64,000 bases of DNA, taken from the NCBI RefSeq assembly GCF_029887935.1, contig NZ_JARXRO010000010.1, forward strand, positions 291 to 64,290, written 5' to 3'. Below the pieces are notes generated by a model. The model was not told where the DNA came from and ran no database searches. It saw only the letters and a list, made by a program, of their open reading frames with translations. The stretch's first letter is position 1. Every line of letters begins with the position of its first letter. The DNA comes from Luteimonas kalidii. Lineage in GTDB: Bacteria > Pseudomonadota > Gammaproteobacteria > Xanthomonadales > Xanthomonadaceae. A program made the translations under genes and the position numbers. Of the stretch, positions 1 to 8,878 are shown piece after piece.

Positions 1-286
1 GGGCCGACCGCGTAGCGGCCCTGACCGAGGGAAGAGCGATCCTCCGGCGACGGGGCGTGGCGTCTCTCCGAAGTGACACCTCCACCGATGGCGTTTCCAC
101 GGGTTTCTGCACGACGTTCGTAACGATCAAGTCGCGACAGGTCGACGGATCAGCAGCCGGCCATCCCGGCACCGCGACGATCCTGTCGCGCCAGACCGAC
201 ACAAATGTGTCAGCTGAAACTCCCTTGTCACAAAACCTTCGCATCCTGTCGCGACGGCGCCGACCACGCGCCATGACCGTCGACCC
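1..286. other. Non-coding region upstream of gspC
   Basis: No convincing gene is seen before the gspC start. A short inverted repeat (GGGCCG / CGGCCC, positions 1-6 and 16-21) lies at the very edge and may belong to the tail of a gene outside the window. The rest carries repeated CTGTCGCG words and a small ACACAAATGTGT dyad (199-210), so it looks like a promoter region for the secretion operon. Confidence 0.5.
133..253. promoter_or_regulatory. Repeated CTGTCGCG words upstream of gspC
   Basis: The word CTGTCGCG occurs at 183-190 and 246-253 and in inverted orientation (CGCGACAG) at 133-140. The two direct copies extend to the ten-base TCCTGTCGCG and start exactly 63 bp apart, about six helical turns, just before the gspC start at 287. 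This arrangement suggests a regulator binding the operon promoter. No regulator is assigned. Confidence 0.3.
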
Positions 287-1117
287 GTGCCCGCATTCCC
301 GACCTTTCGCGATCCGCAAGCGCTGCTGTCCAGGCTCGGTGGCACCGATGCACTGATCCGCATGGCGGAAGCGGGCGTCGTCGTGCTCCTGGCGCTCCAG
401 TGCGCGCGCCTGGGCTGGCTGCTGCTGCCGCCCGCGCCACTGGGTTCGATCCCCGGGGCCGCCACCGACACGATGGCGCCGCGACCCGACCGCCTGGCCA
501 TCGACGCCTTCCATCCGGGTGCAGCGCCCGGCGCCACTGCGGACACCTCCGGCCTGCGGCTGTATGCAACGCGCGGCGGCGCCGCGGGCGGCAGCGCCAT
601 CGTGGCAGATCGCGCCGGCACGCAGCGGTCGTACGCGGTCGGTGACGAGATCGCGCCGGGCGCGGTGCTGGCCGCCGTGCACGCGGACCACGCGATCCTC
701 GAATCGTCAGGCCGCAGAACGGAACTGCGGTTCCCGGTAGCGATCCCGGCCAACCGTCCGCCCGCGGCGGCAAAGCCGATCGCGACGCAGACACCGGCAG
801 CACGAACGGCGACTGGCGCCGACGCCGCGTCACCCACGATCGATCCCACGCAACTGCTGGCCGAAGCCGGGCTGCGTTCGATCGACGCTGGCGGCGGCGA
901 GGCCGGCTACACCGTGATTCCCCGCGGCGACGGCGCGGTCCTGCGCCAGGCCGGACTGCAGGCCGGCGACGTGCTGCTGTCGGTCAACGGCCAGGCGCTC
1001 ACGCCCGAGCGCTACGCCGAACTCGGCGACAGCCTCGCCGGTGCCGCCACCATCACCCTCACCTACCGGCGCGACGGCCAGGTCCGCACCGCGACCCTGC
1101 AGGCACCCACACCGTGA
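287..1117 (+). CDS. gspC: Type II secretion system protein GspC
   Basis: Inner-membrane clamp of the type II secretion system, linking the cytoplasmic-membrane platform to the secretin. The 276-residue product has a single N-terminal membrane segment (about residues 24-44, rich in V, L and A). A periplasmic homology region follows at about 90-160 and a C-terminal PDZ-type domain at about 185-272, with the typical stretch GLQAGDVLLSVNGQ. Translation starts at a GTG. The stop overlaps the gspD start by four bases. A GspC gene leading the operon is typical of the xcs-type cluster. The family call is firm; the exact start is less so. Confidence 0.9.
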   Translation: MPAFPTFRDPQALLSRLGGTDALIRMAEAGVVVLLALQCARLGWLLLPPAPLGSIPGAATDTMAPRPDRLAIDAFHPGAAPGATADTSGLRLYATRGGAAGGSAIVADRAGTQRSYAVGDEIAPGAVLAAVHADHAILESSGRRTELRFPVAIPANRPPAAAKPIATQTPAARTATGADAASPTIDPTQLLAEAGLRSIDAGGGEAGYTVIPRGDGAVLRQAGLQAGDVLLSVNGQALTPERYAELGDSLAGAATITLTYRRDGQVRTATLQAPTP

Positions 1118-3198
1118 ACCAGCGATTCCTCGCCGCCGCGCTCGTGTGCGCGCTGGCGCTCCCGCCCGCACCCGCCGCGTTCGCGCAGGCCAGCTCCGGT
1201 GTCACCGCACAGGACGCGGACATCCGCGCCTTCATCCAGGACGTCGCGCGCGCCACCGGCACCACCTTCATCATCGATCCCGCGGTGCAGGGCAGCGTCA
1301 ACATCACCCGCGACGTGGCGATGGACGAGGCCGAACTGCTGGGCGTGCTGCTGGCGGTGCTGCGCGCGAACGGCCTGGTGGCCGTGTCCGCCGGCCCGGG
1401 CGCCTATCGCGTGGTGCCCGACACCGCTGCCGCGCAGCTGCCCGGCAGCGGCGTGGGCGGCTCGGCGTTCACCACCCAGGTGCTGCCGCTGTCGAGCGTG
1501 GACGCGCGCATCGCCGCCGAGACGCTCAAGCCGCTGGTGGGTCGCGGCGGCGTGGTCGTGCCCACGCCGCAGGGCAATGCCCTGCTGATCGCCGACTACG
1601 CCGACAACATCCGCCGCATCCGCGGCCTGGTCGCGCAGATCGACAGCGACACCGCCGGTATCGACACGGTGACGCTGCGCAACAGTTCGGCACGCGAGGT
1701 GGCCGCCACGGTCAACCAGCTGTTCGGCGGCGGCGAGGCCCGCGGCGGCCAGCTCTCGATCCAGCCGGTGGAGGGCAGCAACTCGATCGTGGTCCGCGGC
1801 GCACCGTCCGCGGTGCAGCGGGTGGTGCAGACCATCCTCGAACTCGACCGCCGCGCCGAGCGCACCGGCGGCGTGCGCGTGGTGCGGCTGCAGCACGCCA
1901 GCGCGGAACAGCTGCTGCCCGTGCTGCAGCAGCTGGTCGGGCAGTCGCCGGATGGCGAGGACGGCGCGGGCACGGTCGCGGCGAGCGCGGCCAACCCCGA
2001 CGCAGCGGCCGCCCAGCTGATCACCGCCGTGCCGGGCAAGCGCCCCACCATCGTCCGGTACCCGGGTTCGAATTCGCTGATCATCAACGCCGATCCCGAG
2101 ACCCAGCGCCTGCTGGTGGACGTGATCACCCAGCTCGACACGCGGCGCGAGCAGGTGCTGGTGGAAGCGATCGTGGTCGAGATTTCCGACAACGCCGCCC
2201 GCCGCCTCGGCGCGCAGCTGCTGATCGCCGGCAAGGACGGGAGCAACATCCCCTTCCTCGCCACCCAGTACCCGGGAGCCAGCCCGGGCATCATGCCGCT
2301 GGCCGGCGGCTGGTACGCCGAGCAACGCCGCCGCGACGGCGACGATGATGACGACGACGACGACGGCGCGCTCGAACTCGCCCGCCGCGCCGCCATCCAG
2401 TCGCTGCTGGGCATCAACGGCGCGCTCGCAGGCATCGCCGGCAGCAACGACAACGCCACCTTCGGCCTGATCATCGACGCGGTGAACAGCGATACCGCGT
2501 CCAACCTGCTGTCCACGCCGTCGATCCTGACCCTGGACAACGAGGAGGCGCGGATCCTGGTCGGCCAGGAAGTGCCCACCACCACCGGCGAGGTGCTGGG
2601 CGACAGCAACTCCAACCCGTTCCGCACGATCCAGCGCCAGGACGTCGGCATCCAGCTCGAGGTCACGCCTCAGATCAACGCCGGAGGCGGCATCACCCTC
2701 ACCCTGCGCCAGGAGGTTTCGTCGATCGCCGGGCCGGTAAGCGAGGACTTCTCCGAACTGGTGCTCAACAAGCGCGAGGTCGAGACCCGGGTACTGGTCG
2801 ACGACGGCGAGATCGTCGCCCTCGGCGGCCTGCTCGACCAGGCCGACCGCAACACGGTGTCGAAGGTGCCGCTGCTGGGCGACATCCCGATCGTGGGCCA
2901 GCTGTTCCGACACCGCTCGCGCTCGCGCGACAAGACCAACCTGATGGTCTTCATCCGCCCGACCATCGTGCGCAGCACCGCGGATGCGCAGGCGATGAGC
3001 GCGAACCGCTACGGCTACATGCGCAGCCAGCTGCCGGTGGTGGGCGAGCGCGAGAACGCGCTGGACGAACTGGTCCGCGACTACCTGCGGACCACGCCGC
3101 CGGCGATGCCTCCTCCGGCGCCCACGACGGCGCCCACGACAGCGCCGGTCCCCGCGCCCACCTACCCGGCAGCCGTCGGCGCCGACGACACGCGATGA
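1114..3198 (+). CDS. gspD: Type II secretion secretin GspD
   Basis: Outer-membrane secretin that forms the exit channel for folded exoproteins. The 694-residue product has a cleavable signal peptide ending near AAFAQA, an N0 domain (FIQDVARATGTTFIIDP) and repeated N-type domains. The C-terminal secretin core from about residue 440 carries VGIQLEVTPQINAGG and a VPLLGDIPIVGQLF block. A run of eight aspartates (residues 410-417, preceded by D408-G) sits in a loop before the core, an unusual acidic insert. The Pro/Thr-rich tail may be the pilotin-binding region. Starts at GTG within the gspC stop and overlaps gspE by four bases. Confidence 0.95.
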   Translation: MNQRFLAAALVCALALPPAPAAFAQASSGVTAQDADIRAFIQDVARATGTTFIIDPAVQGSVNITRDVAMDEAELLGVLLAVLRANGLVAVSAGPGAYRVVPDTAAAQLPGSGVGGSAFTTQVLPLSSVDARIAAETLKPLVGRGGVVVPTPQGNALLIADYADNIRRIRGLVAQIDSDTAGIDTVTLRNSSAREVAATVNQLFGGGEARGGQLSIQPVEGSNSIVVRGAPSAVQRVVQTILELDRRAERTGGVRVVRLQHASAEQLLPVLQQLVGQSPDGEDGAGTVAASAANPDAAAAQLITAVPGKRPTIVRYPGSNSLIINADPETQRLLVDVITQLDTRREQVLVEAIVVEISDNAARRLGAQLLIAGKDGSNIPFLATQYPGASPGIMPLAGGWYAEQRRRDGDDDDDDDDGALELARRAAIQSLLGINGALAGIAGSNDNATFGLIIDAVNSDTASNLLSTPSILTLDNEEARILVGQEVPTTTGEVLGDSNSNPFRTIQRQDVGIQLEVTPQINAGGGITLTLRQEVSSIAGPVSEDFSELVLNKREVETRVLVDDGEIVALGGLLDQADRNTVSKVPLLGDIPIVGQLFRHRSRSRDKTNLMVFIRPTIVRSTADAQAMSANRYGYMRSQLPVVGERENALDELVRDYLRTTPPAMPPPAPTTAPTTAPVPAPTYPAAVGADDTR

Positions 3199-4682
3199 GC
3201 GAGCCCCTGCCCGCGTTCGCCTACGCGTTCGCCAAGCACCAGGGCGTGGTGCTGCTGGCGCTGGGCGATCGTGCACGCGTCGGCCTGCGCGAGGACGCGG
3301 ATCCCGTCGCGCTGCTGGAGGCGCGCCGCAGTCTCGGCGTCGAACTCGATGTCGAGGTGCTGCCGCGCGCCAGTTTCGACCGCCGGCTGTCCGAACTCTA
3401 CGCCGACGCCGCGCTGGCCGGCGGCGCCGGCGAACTCGCCCTGCCGGGCGACCTCGATGCGCTCGCCGGCGACCTCCCCGCCACCGCCGACCTGCTCGAT
3501 GCCCGCGACGACGCGCCGGTGATCCGCCTGATCAACGGCCTGATCGCCGAGGCCACGCGCATCGGCGCCTCCGACGTCCACATCGAACCGTTCGAATCGG
3601 CGCTGGTGGTGCGCATGCGCGTCGACGGCGTGATGCGCGAGGCGCTGCGCCTGCCCGGGCGCATCGCGCCGCTGCTGGTCTCGCGCGTGAAGGTGATGGC
3701 GCGCCTGGACATCGCCGAGAAGCGGCTGCCGCAGGACGGCCGCATCGGCCTGACCATGGGCAGCAAGGCACTCGACGTGCGCGTGTCCACGCTGCCTGCG
3801 CGCGGCGGAGAGCGCGTGGTCATGCGCATCCTCGACAAGGACCAGCGCACGCTGACGCTGGAGGGCCTGGGCATGCAGCCCGCGGTGCTCGAGGCGCTGC
3901 GCCGCGCGCTGCGCGTGCCCAACGGCATCGTGCTGGTCACCGGCCCCACAGGCGCCGGCAAGACCACGACGCTGTATTCCGCGCTGGCCGCGCTCAACGA
4001 CGGCCGCCGCAACATCCTCACGGTCGAGGACCCGGTGGAGTACGCCATCGATGGCGTCGGCCAGACCCAGGTCAACGCACGCGTCGGCATGAGCTTCGCC
4101 GCCGGCCTGCGCGCCATCCTGCGCCAGGATCCGGACGTGGTGATGGTCGGCGAAGTACGCGACCCCGAGACCGCGCAGATCGCGGTCCAGGCCAGCCTCA
4201 CCGGCCACCTGGTGCTCTCGACCGTGCACACCAACGACGCGCCCGGCGCGGTGACGCGCCTGCGCGACATGGGCATCGAACCCTTCCTGCTCGCCTCCAG
4301 CCTGCGCCTGGTGCTGGCGCAGCGGCTGCTGCGCCGGCTGTGCACCGCCTGCCGCCAGCCGATCGCGGCCGATGCGGCCGCGGCGGCGCTGCTCGGCGAC
4401 GATGCCGCTGGCGCCACGCTGTACCGCGCGACCGGCTGCCCGCAGTGCAGCCACACCGGCTACGCCGGACGCCTGGGCATCCACGAAGCGCTGGAAGTCG
4501 ACGAGCGCATGCGCCAGCTGATCGGCGGCGGCGCCGACGAGGATGCGCTCGCGGCGTCTGCGTTCGCACGCGCAGGGCGCCTCGACGACGCCGCCCGCGC
4601 CGCCGTGCTGCGCGGCGACACCACGCTGGAGGAAGCCATGCGCGTGACCCGCCAGGAGCCGCAGGACCATGCCGGCGTTTGA
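3195..4682 (+). CDS. gspE: Type II secretion ATPase GspE
   Basis: Cytoplasmic hexameric ATPase that powers pseudopilus assembly. In 495 residues it has a variable N-terminal domain, a central ATPase with Walker A GPTGAGKTTT (near residue 250), an Asp box and the Walker B stretch DPDVVMVGEVRD. Two CxxC pairs (CTAC and CPQC) make up the zinc-binding subdomain. The ATG overlaps the gspD stop (ATGA) and the end overlaps gspF by 14 bases, so translation is probably coupled. All hallmark residues are present. Confidence 0.95.
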   Translation: MSEPLPAFAYAFAKHQGVVLLALGDRARVGLREDADPVALLEARRSLGVELDVEVLPRASFDRRLSELYADAALAGGAGELALPGDLDALAGDLPATADLLDARDDAPVIRLINGLIAEATRIGASDVHIEPFESALVVRMRVDGVMREALRLPGRIAPLLVSRVKVMARLDIAEKRLPQDGRIGLTMGSKALDVRVSTLPARGGERVVMRILDKDQRTLTLEGLGMQPAVLEALRRALRVPNGIVLVTGPTGAGKTTTLYSALAALNDGRRNILTVEDPVEYAIDGVGQTQVNARVGMSFAAGLRAILRQDPDVVMVGEVRDPETAQIAVQASLTGHLVLSTVHTNDAPGAVTRLRDMGIEPFLLASSLRLVLAQRLLRRLCTACRQPIAADAAAAALLGDDAAGATLYRATGCPQCSHTGYAGRLGIHEALEVDERMRQLIGGGADEDALAASAFARAGRLDDAARAAVLRGDTTLEEAMRVTRQEPQDHAGV

Positions 4683-5874
4683 GTACTCCGCGCTCGACGT
4701 CCAGGGCCACGGCCGCGAGGGCGTGGTCGAGGCGGGCGACGCGATGCAGGCGCGGCGGCTGCTCGAGGGCCGCAAGCTGCTGACCGTGCGGCTGCAGCCG
4801 GCCGGCACGCATGCGGAGCAGGCCACGCCGCGGCGCGGCCGCTTCGGCGCCAGGGACCTGACCCTGCTGACGCGCCAGCTCGCCACGCTGGTGGCGGTGG
4901 CACCGCTGGAGGAAGCGCTGCGCACCATCGGCAGCCAGTCCGAGCGCGCACCGGTGCGGCGGGTGGTGATGGCGATCCATGCCCGCGTGGTCGAAGGCTT
5001 CCGCCTGTCGGATGCGATGGCGCGCGAGCCGCGCGCCTTCCCCCCGCTGTACCGCGCCATGGTCGCCGCCGGTGAAGGCACCGGCGCCCTGCCGGCGATC
5101 CTCGAGCGCCTTGCGGATCTTCACGAGCGCGACCAGCAGGTGCGCGGCAAGCTGGTCTCCGCGCTGGTGTATCCGGCTGCGCTCGCGGTCACCGCGGTCG
5201 GGGTGGTGATCGCGCTGATGGTGTTCGTGGTGCCGAAGGTGGTGGAGCAGTTCGAGTCGATGGGCCGGCAGCTGCCGCTGCTCACGCGCATCGTCATCGG
5301 CGTATCCGAGGTGCTGTCCACCTGGTGGCTGCCGCTGCTGGCGCTGCTGGCGCTCGCCGTGTACGCCGCCACCCGCCTGCTGCGCCGGCCGCCGATCCGC
5401 CGCCGCGCCGATGCCGCGCTGCTGCGCCTGCCGCTGCTCGGCCGGCTGCTGCGCGACGTGCACGCCGCGCGCATGGCGCGCACCCTGGCGACCATGTCCG
5501 ACAGCGGCCTGCCGCTGATCGAAGGCCTGGCGATCACCGCGCGCACCGTCGGCAACACGGTCCTGCGCGAGGCCACCGAGGCGATGGTCGAGGTGATCCG
5601 CGAGGGCGGCAGCCTGTCAAGCGCGATGAAGCGCGCGGCGGTGTTCCCCCCGACCCTGCTGTACATGGCCACCAGCGGCGAGGACAGCGGCCGCCTGGCG
5701 CCGATGCTCGATCGCGCGGCCGATTACCTCGAACGCGAGTTCAACACCTTCACCACGGCGGCGATGAGCCTGCTCGAACCCCTGATCATCATCGTGCTGG
5801 GCGCGATGGTGGCGGTGATCGTGCTCGCGATCCTGCTGCCGATCCTGCAGTTCAACGCCCTCGTGGCCGGCTGA
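4669..5874 (+). CDS. gspF: Type II secretion inner-membrane protein GspF
   Basis: Polytopic inner-membrane platform protein that interacts with GspE and GspL. The 401 residues contain two GspF-family repeats (about 70-190 and 270-395), each followed by hydrophobic membrane segments such as AVTAVGVVIALMVFVVPKV. The N-terminal sequence MPAFEYSALDVQGHGREG matches the family opening. It lies between gspE and gspG, the standard position. The start overlaps the end of gspE. Confidence 0.95.
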   Translation: MPAFEYSALDVQGHGREGVVEAGDAMQARRLLEGRKLLTVRLQPAGTHAEQATPRRGRFGARDLTLLTRQLATLVAVAPLEEALRTIGSQSERAPVRRVVMAIHARVVEGFRLSDAMAREPRAFPPLYRAMVAAGEGTGALPAILERLADLHERDQQVRGKLVSALVYPAALAVTAVGVVIALMVFVVPKVVEQFESMGRQLPLLTRIVIGVSEVLSTWWLPLLALLALAVYAATRLLRRPPIRRRADAALLRLPLLGRLLRDVHAARMARTLATMSDSGLPLIEGLAITARTVGNTVLREATEAMVEVIREGGSLSSAMKRAAVFPPTLLYMATSGEDSGRLAPMLDRAADYLEREFNTFTTAAMSLLEPLIIIVLGAMVAVIVLAILLPILQFNALVAG

Positions 5875-5885
5875 CCGGAGGCCCC

Positions 5886-6335
5886 ATGCACAGCCGCAAC
5901 ACCCGTCCGTTCCATCCGCGCCGCTCCGCCGGCTTCACCCTGGTCGAACTGATGGTCGCGATCGTCATCATCGGCCTGCTGTCCACGGTGGTGATGATCA
6001 ACGTCATGCCCAGCCAGGACCGGGCCATGACCGAGAAGGCGCGCGCCGACATCTCGGTGCTGGAGCAGGCGCTGGAAACCTATCGCCTGGACAACCTCGC
6101 CTATCCCACCAGTGCCCAGGGCCTGGACGCGCTGCTCAGTGCGCCGTCGGGGCTGGCGCGCCCGGAGCGTTACCGCAAGGGCGGCTACATCCGCCGCCTG
6201 CCGGAGGATCCGTGGGGCAACGCCTACCAGTATCGCCAGCCGGGCCGCAGCGGCGGCTTCGACGTGTACTCGTTCGGCGCCGACGGGGCGGATGGTGGCG
6301 ACGGCGACAGCGCCGACATCGGCAACTGGCGCTGA
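5886..6335 (+). CDS. gspG: Major pseudopilin GspG
   Basis: Major pseudopilin of the type II secretion pseudopilus. The 149-residue precursor has a short basic leader, the prepilin peptidase site G|FTLVELM and a hydrophobic N-terminal helix. A C-terminal acidic loop (GADGADGGDGDSADIGNW) matches the calcium-binding loop of GspG. The ATG at 5886 is chosen because it gives a normal leader of about 18 residues. The open frame extends much further upstream only as an overlap with gspF. The prepilin peptidase GspO needed to process it is not in this window. Confidence 0.95.
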   Translation: MHSRNTRPFHPRRSAGFTLVELMVAIVIIGLLSTVVMINVMPSQDRAMTEKARADISVLEQALETYRLDNLAYPTSAQGLDALLSAPSGLARPERYRKGGYIRRLPEDPWGNAYQYRQPGRSGGFDVYSFGADGADGGDGDSADIGNWR

Positions 6336-6344
6336 CTCACAGCC

Positions 6345-6797
6345 ATGCGGCGCGCACGCGGTTTCACCCTGGTCGAGCTGATGGTGACGCTGGCCGTCAT
6401 CGGCCTGGCGGGAGCGACCGTGGCGCTGACGTTGCCCACGGACGACGACGTGCTGGCCGGCGAAGCGGAGACGTTCGCCGCGCGCCTGGCGCATGCGCGC
6501 GACGAGGCGATCCTCGGCATGCGTACGGTGGAAGTTGCCGTGACCACGCGCGGCTACGGGTTCTCGCGTCGCCGCTTCGATGGCTGGCAGCCGCTCGACG
6601 GCCGTGCCTTCGCGCCGGTCGACTGGGACGCGGGCACGCAGCCGCGGCTGCCGCCGGGCGAAGCGCGGCAGGCGTTCCGGTTCGACCCCACGGGGGCGAC
6701 CGAGCCCGGCGCCCTGGTCCTGGTGCGCGAAGGGCGGCGCGCGCGCGTGGCGGTCGATGCCGACGGAACGGTGGTGATCGATGGCCCGGCGCGTTGA
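6345..6797 (+). CDS. gspH: Minor pseudopilin GspH
   Basis: Minor pseudopilin of 150 residues, with a six-residue basic leader (MRRARG) before FTLVELMVTLAVIG, the canonical prepilin peptidase motif with Glu at mature position 5. The rest is a small beta-rich domain typical of GspH/FimT. It follows gspG by 9 bp and overlaps the gspI reading frame by 17 bp if gspI starts at its upstream ATG. Confidence 0.9.
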   Translation: MRRARGFTLVELMVTLAVIGLAGATVALTLPTDDDVLAGEAETFAARLAHARDEAILGMRTVEVAVTTRGYGFSRRRFDGWQPLDGRAFAPVDWDAGTQPRLPPGEARQAFRFDPTGATEPGALVLVREGRRARVAVDADGTVVIDGPAR

Positions 6798-7200
6798 CGT
6801 GCATGCGCCATGCGGCGGCGGGCAGCGCCGCCGTGGCCGCGCCGAGGCCGGCTTCTCGCTGATCGAGATGCTGGTGGCGCTGGCGGTGTTCGCGCTCGCG
6901 GTGCTCGGGCTGCTGAACCTGGCCGGCGAGAGCACGCGCACCGCGGTGGCGATCGAGGAACGCGTGCTGGCCGCGGTGGTCGCCGACACCCTCGCGGTCG
7001 ACGCCGCCACCCTCGACGTGCGCGCACTGTCCGCCGATGCCGGCGGCCGCGAGCACGCGGGTGGCCGCGACTGGCAGTGGACGCGTTCCATCACGCCGAC
7101 CGCCGATCCGGCCCTTCTGCGCGTGGACATCCGGGTCTCGCCACCCGGCGAATCGCGCGTGGCGGCCGAGGTGGCGCTGTTCCGGAGCCTGCCGCGATGA
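6781..7200 (+). CDS. gspI: Minor pseudopilin GspI
   Basis: Minor pseudopilin of the tip complex (GspI-J-K). The frame contains a long basic leader and then AG|FSLIEMLVALAVFALAVLG, a valid prepilin peptidase site with Glu5. The true start may be the GTG at 6799, just after the gspH stop, which would shorten the leader by six residues. The stop overlaps the gspJ start as ATGA. Domain and position both support the call. Confidence 0.9.
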   Translation: MARRVDVHAPCGGGQRRRGRAEAGFSLIEMLVALAVFALAVLGLLNLAGESTRTAVAIEERVLAAVVADTLAVDAATLDVRALSADAGGREHAGGRDWQWTRSITPTADPALLRVDIRVSPPGESRVAAEVALFRSLPR

Positions 7201-7841
7201 GCCGCGCCTGGAATCGCATGCGCAAGCCGCGGCGGTATCCGGCGCCTCGCGCCGCCGGCCGCGGCTTCACCCTGCTCGAGGTGATGGTCGCGCTGGCGCT
7301 GTTCGGCCTGATCGCCGCCGCCGGTGTCGCGGTAATGGGCCATGCGGTCGAAAGCCAGCAGATCCTGCGCGAACGCATGGACCGGCTGGGCGAGTTCCAG
7401 CGCGCGCGCGCCCTGCTCCGCGCCGATCTGTCCCAGGCCGCCGTACGCCTGGTGCGACGCGCCGACGGCAGCAACACCCGCGACGCCTTCGTCGGCGGCC
7501 GTCCCGGCGAATCGGGTCCGCTGTTCGCGTTCGTGCGCCGCGGGCGCGAGAACCCCGAGGCCGCCGCGCGCGCCTCGCTCGAGTACGTCGAATACCGCAT
7601 CGTCGACGGCCGCCTGGAACGCAGCGCACGCGCCGCGGTCGACGGCGCCGCCCCGGCGCCTGCGCGGGTGCTGCTCGACGGCATCACCCGTGCACGCGTG
7701 GCCTACCTCGAGCGTGAGGCGTGGAACGACGGCTGGCACGGCGGGGCCACGGCGTTGCCGGCGGCGGTGGAACTGGAACTGGACCTGGACGCGATCGGCC
7801 GCGTGCGCCAGCGTTTCCTGCTGCCGGTGTCCGCGCCATGA
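7197..7841 (+). CDS. gspJ: Minor pseudopilin GspJ
   Basis: Minor pseudopilin, 214 residues, with the leader ending at GRG|FTLLEVMVALALFG and a larger beta-rich globular domain, as expected for GspJ. The ATG at 7197 is chosen because it overlaps the gspI stop by the ATGA arrangement used throughout this operon. Upstream in-frame starts would lie inside gspI. It overlaps gspK by four bases. Confidence 0.9.
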   Translation: MSRAWNRMRKPRRYPAPRAAGRGFTLLEVMVALALFGLIAAAGVAVMGHAVESQQILRERMDRLGEFQRARALLRADLSQAAVRLVRRADGSNTRDAFVGGRPGESGPLFAFVRRGRENPEAAARASLEYVEYRIVDGRLERSARAAVDGAAPAPARVLLDGITRARVAYLEREAWNDGWHGGATALPAAVELELDLDAIGRVRQRFLLPVSAP

Positions 7842-8878
7842 GTCGCGGCGATCGTGCGCGTGCCCGCGCGGCCCGCACCAGGCGCGAATGCGCCCGAAGG
7901 CCGGCGCACGCGACGGGTGCGCCACACGCCGGCGCCGCGCTGCTCACGGTGCTGTTGCTGGTCGCGGTGATGAGCGTGCTGCTGACGGCGGTGCTGGACG
8001 ACATCCGCTTCGGCCTGCGCCGCACCGGCAACGCCCAGGCGATGGCGCAGGCGCAGTGGTACGCGCTGGGAAGCGAGGAACTCGCGCGCGCGCGCATCCA
8101 TCAGCTCGACCGCGGCGACGGACGCACCACGCTCGAGGGCGGCTGGAACGGCCGCCCGTTCGTGTTCCCCATCGACGGCGGCACGATGCGCATCCGCCTG
8201 GACGATGCCAGCGCCTGCTTCAACCTCAACAGCGTGGTCGAAGGCGCCGTGGGCCAATGGGCGCGGCGCGAGGCCGGCGTGCGCCAGTACCTCGCATTGA
8301 TGCAGGCGCTCGGGTACTCGCCGGTGCAGGCCGGGGCGATGGCCGACGCCCTGGTCGACTGGATCGACAGCGACCAGTCGCCGTCCCCGGCGGGGGGCGA
8401 AGACGCCGCCTATGCCCACCGCGGCCCGGGCTACCGCACCTCCGGCGCGCTGCTGGCGGAGGTGAGCGAGCTGCGCGCGATCGCCGGCTACGACGCGGCG
8501 GGTTACGCGCGCCTGCGCCCGCATGTCTGCGCGCAGCCCGACAGCGCGCTGTCGCCGCTCAACCCCAACACCCTGGGGCCGGACGATGCGCCCCTGCTGG
8601 CGATGCTCAGCGACAACACGCTCGACCCTGCCGGCGCACGCCGCGTGATCGCCGCGCGTCCGCCCGGCGGCTGGCGCGACGTCCCCGCGTTCGCGCAGGC
8701 GATCGCCGTCCCGCTTCCCGACCACGTGCTGCAGCAGCTGCGCCTGCGCACCCGCTATTTCGCCCTGCGCACCGAAGTCGAGTACGACGGCGCCGAAGTG
8801 GTGCTGAGCGCGCTGCTGGATGCCGACACCGCTGGCCCCGTGCGGCTTGTCGCGCGGCGATGGACCCCTGACGAATGA
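7838..8878 (+). CDS. gspK: Minor pseudopilin GspK
   Basis: Largest minor pseudopilin, thought to cap the pseudopilus tip. The 346-residue product has a basic, Arg-rich leader of roughly 35 residues and then G|AALLTVLLLVAVMSV. The mature helix lacks Glu at position 5, which is normal for GspK. A long globular region follows, including the helical insertion with LNPNTLGPDDAPLL. The leader is longer than usual, so a later start is possible. Overlaps gspJ and gspL by four bases each. Confidence 0.9.
   Translation: MSRGDRARARAARTRRECARRPAHATGAPHAGAALLTVLLLVAVMSVLLTAVLDDIRFGLRRTGNAQAMAQAQWYALGSEELARARIHQLDRGDGRTTLEGGWNGRPFVFPIDGGTMRIRLDDASACFNLNSVVEGAVGQWARREAGVRQYLALMQALGYSPVQAGAMADALVDWIDSDQSPSPAGGEDAAYAHRGPGYRTSGALLAEVSELRAIAGYDAAGYARLRPHVCAQPDSALSPLNPNTLGPDDAPLLAMLSDNTLDPAGARRVIAARPPGGWRDVPAFAQAIAVPLPDHVLQQLRLRTRYFALRTEVEYDGAEVVLSALLDADTAGPVRLVARRWTPDE

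Noticed and set aside
3162-5081. Long antisense reading frame across gspE-gspF
   Set aside because: It lies entirely over well-conserved secretion genes and its residue composition is that of a GC-rich shadow frame.
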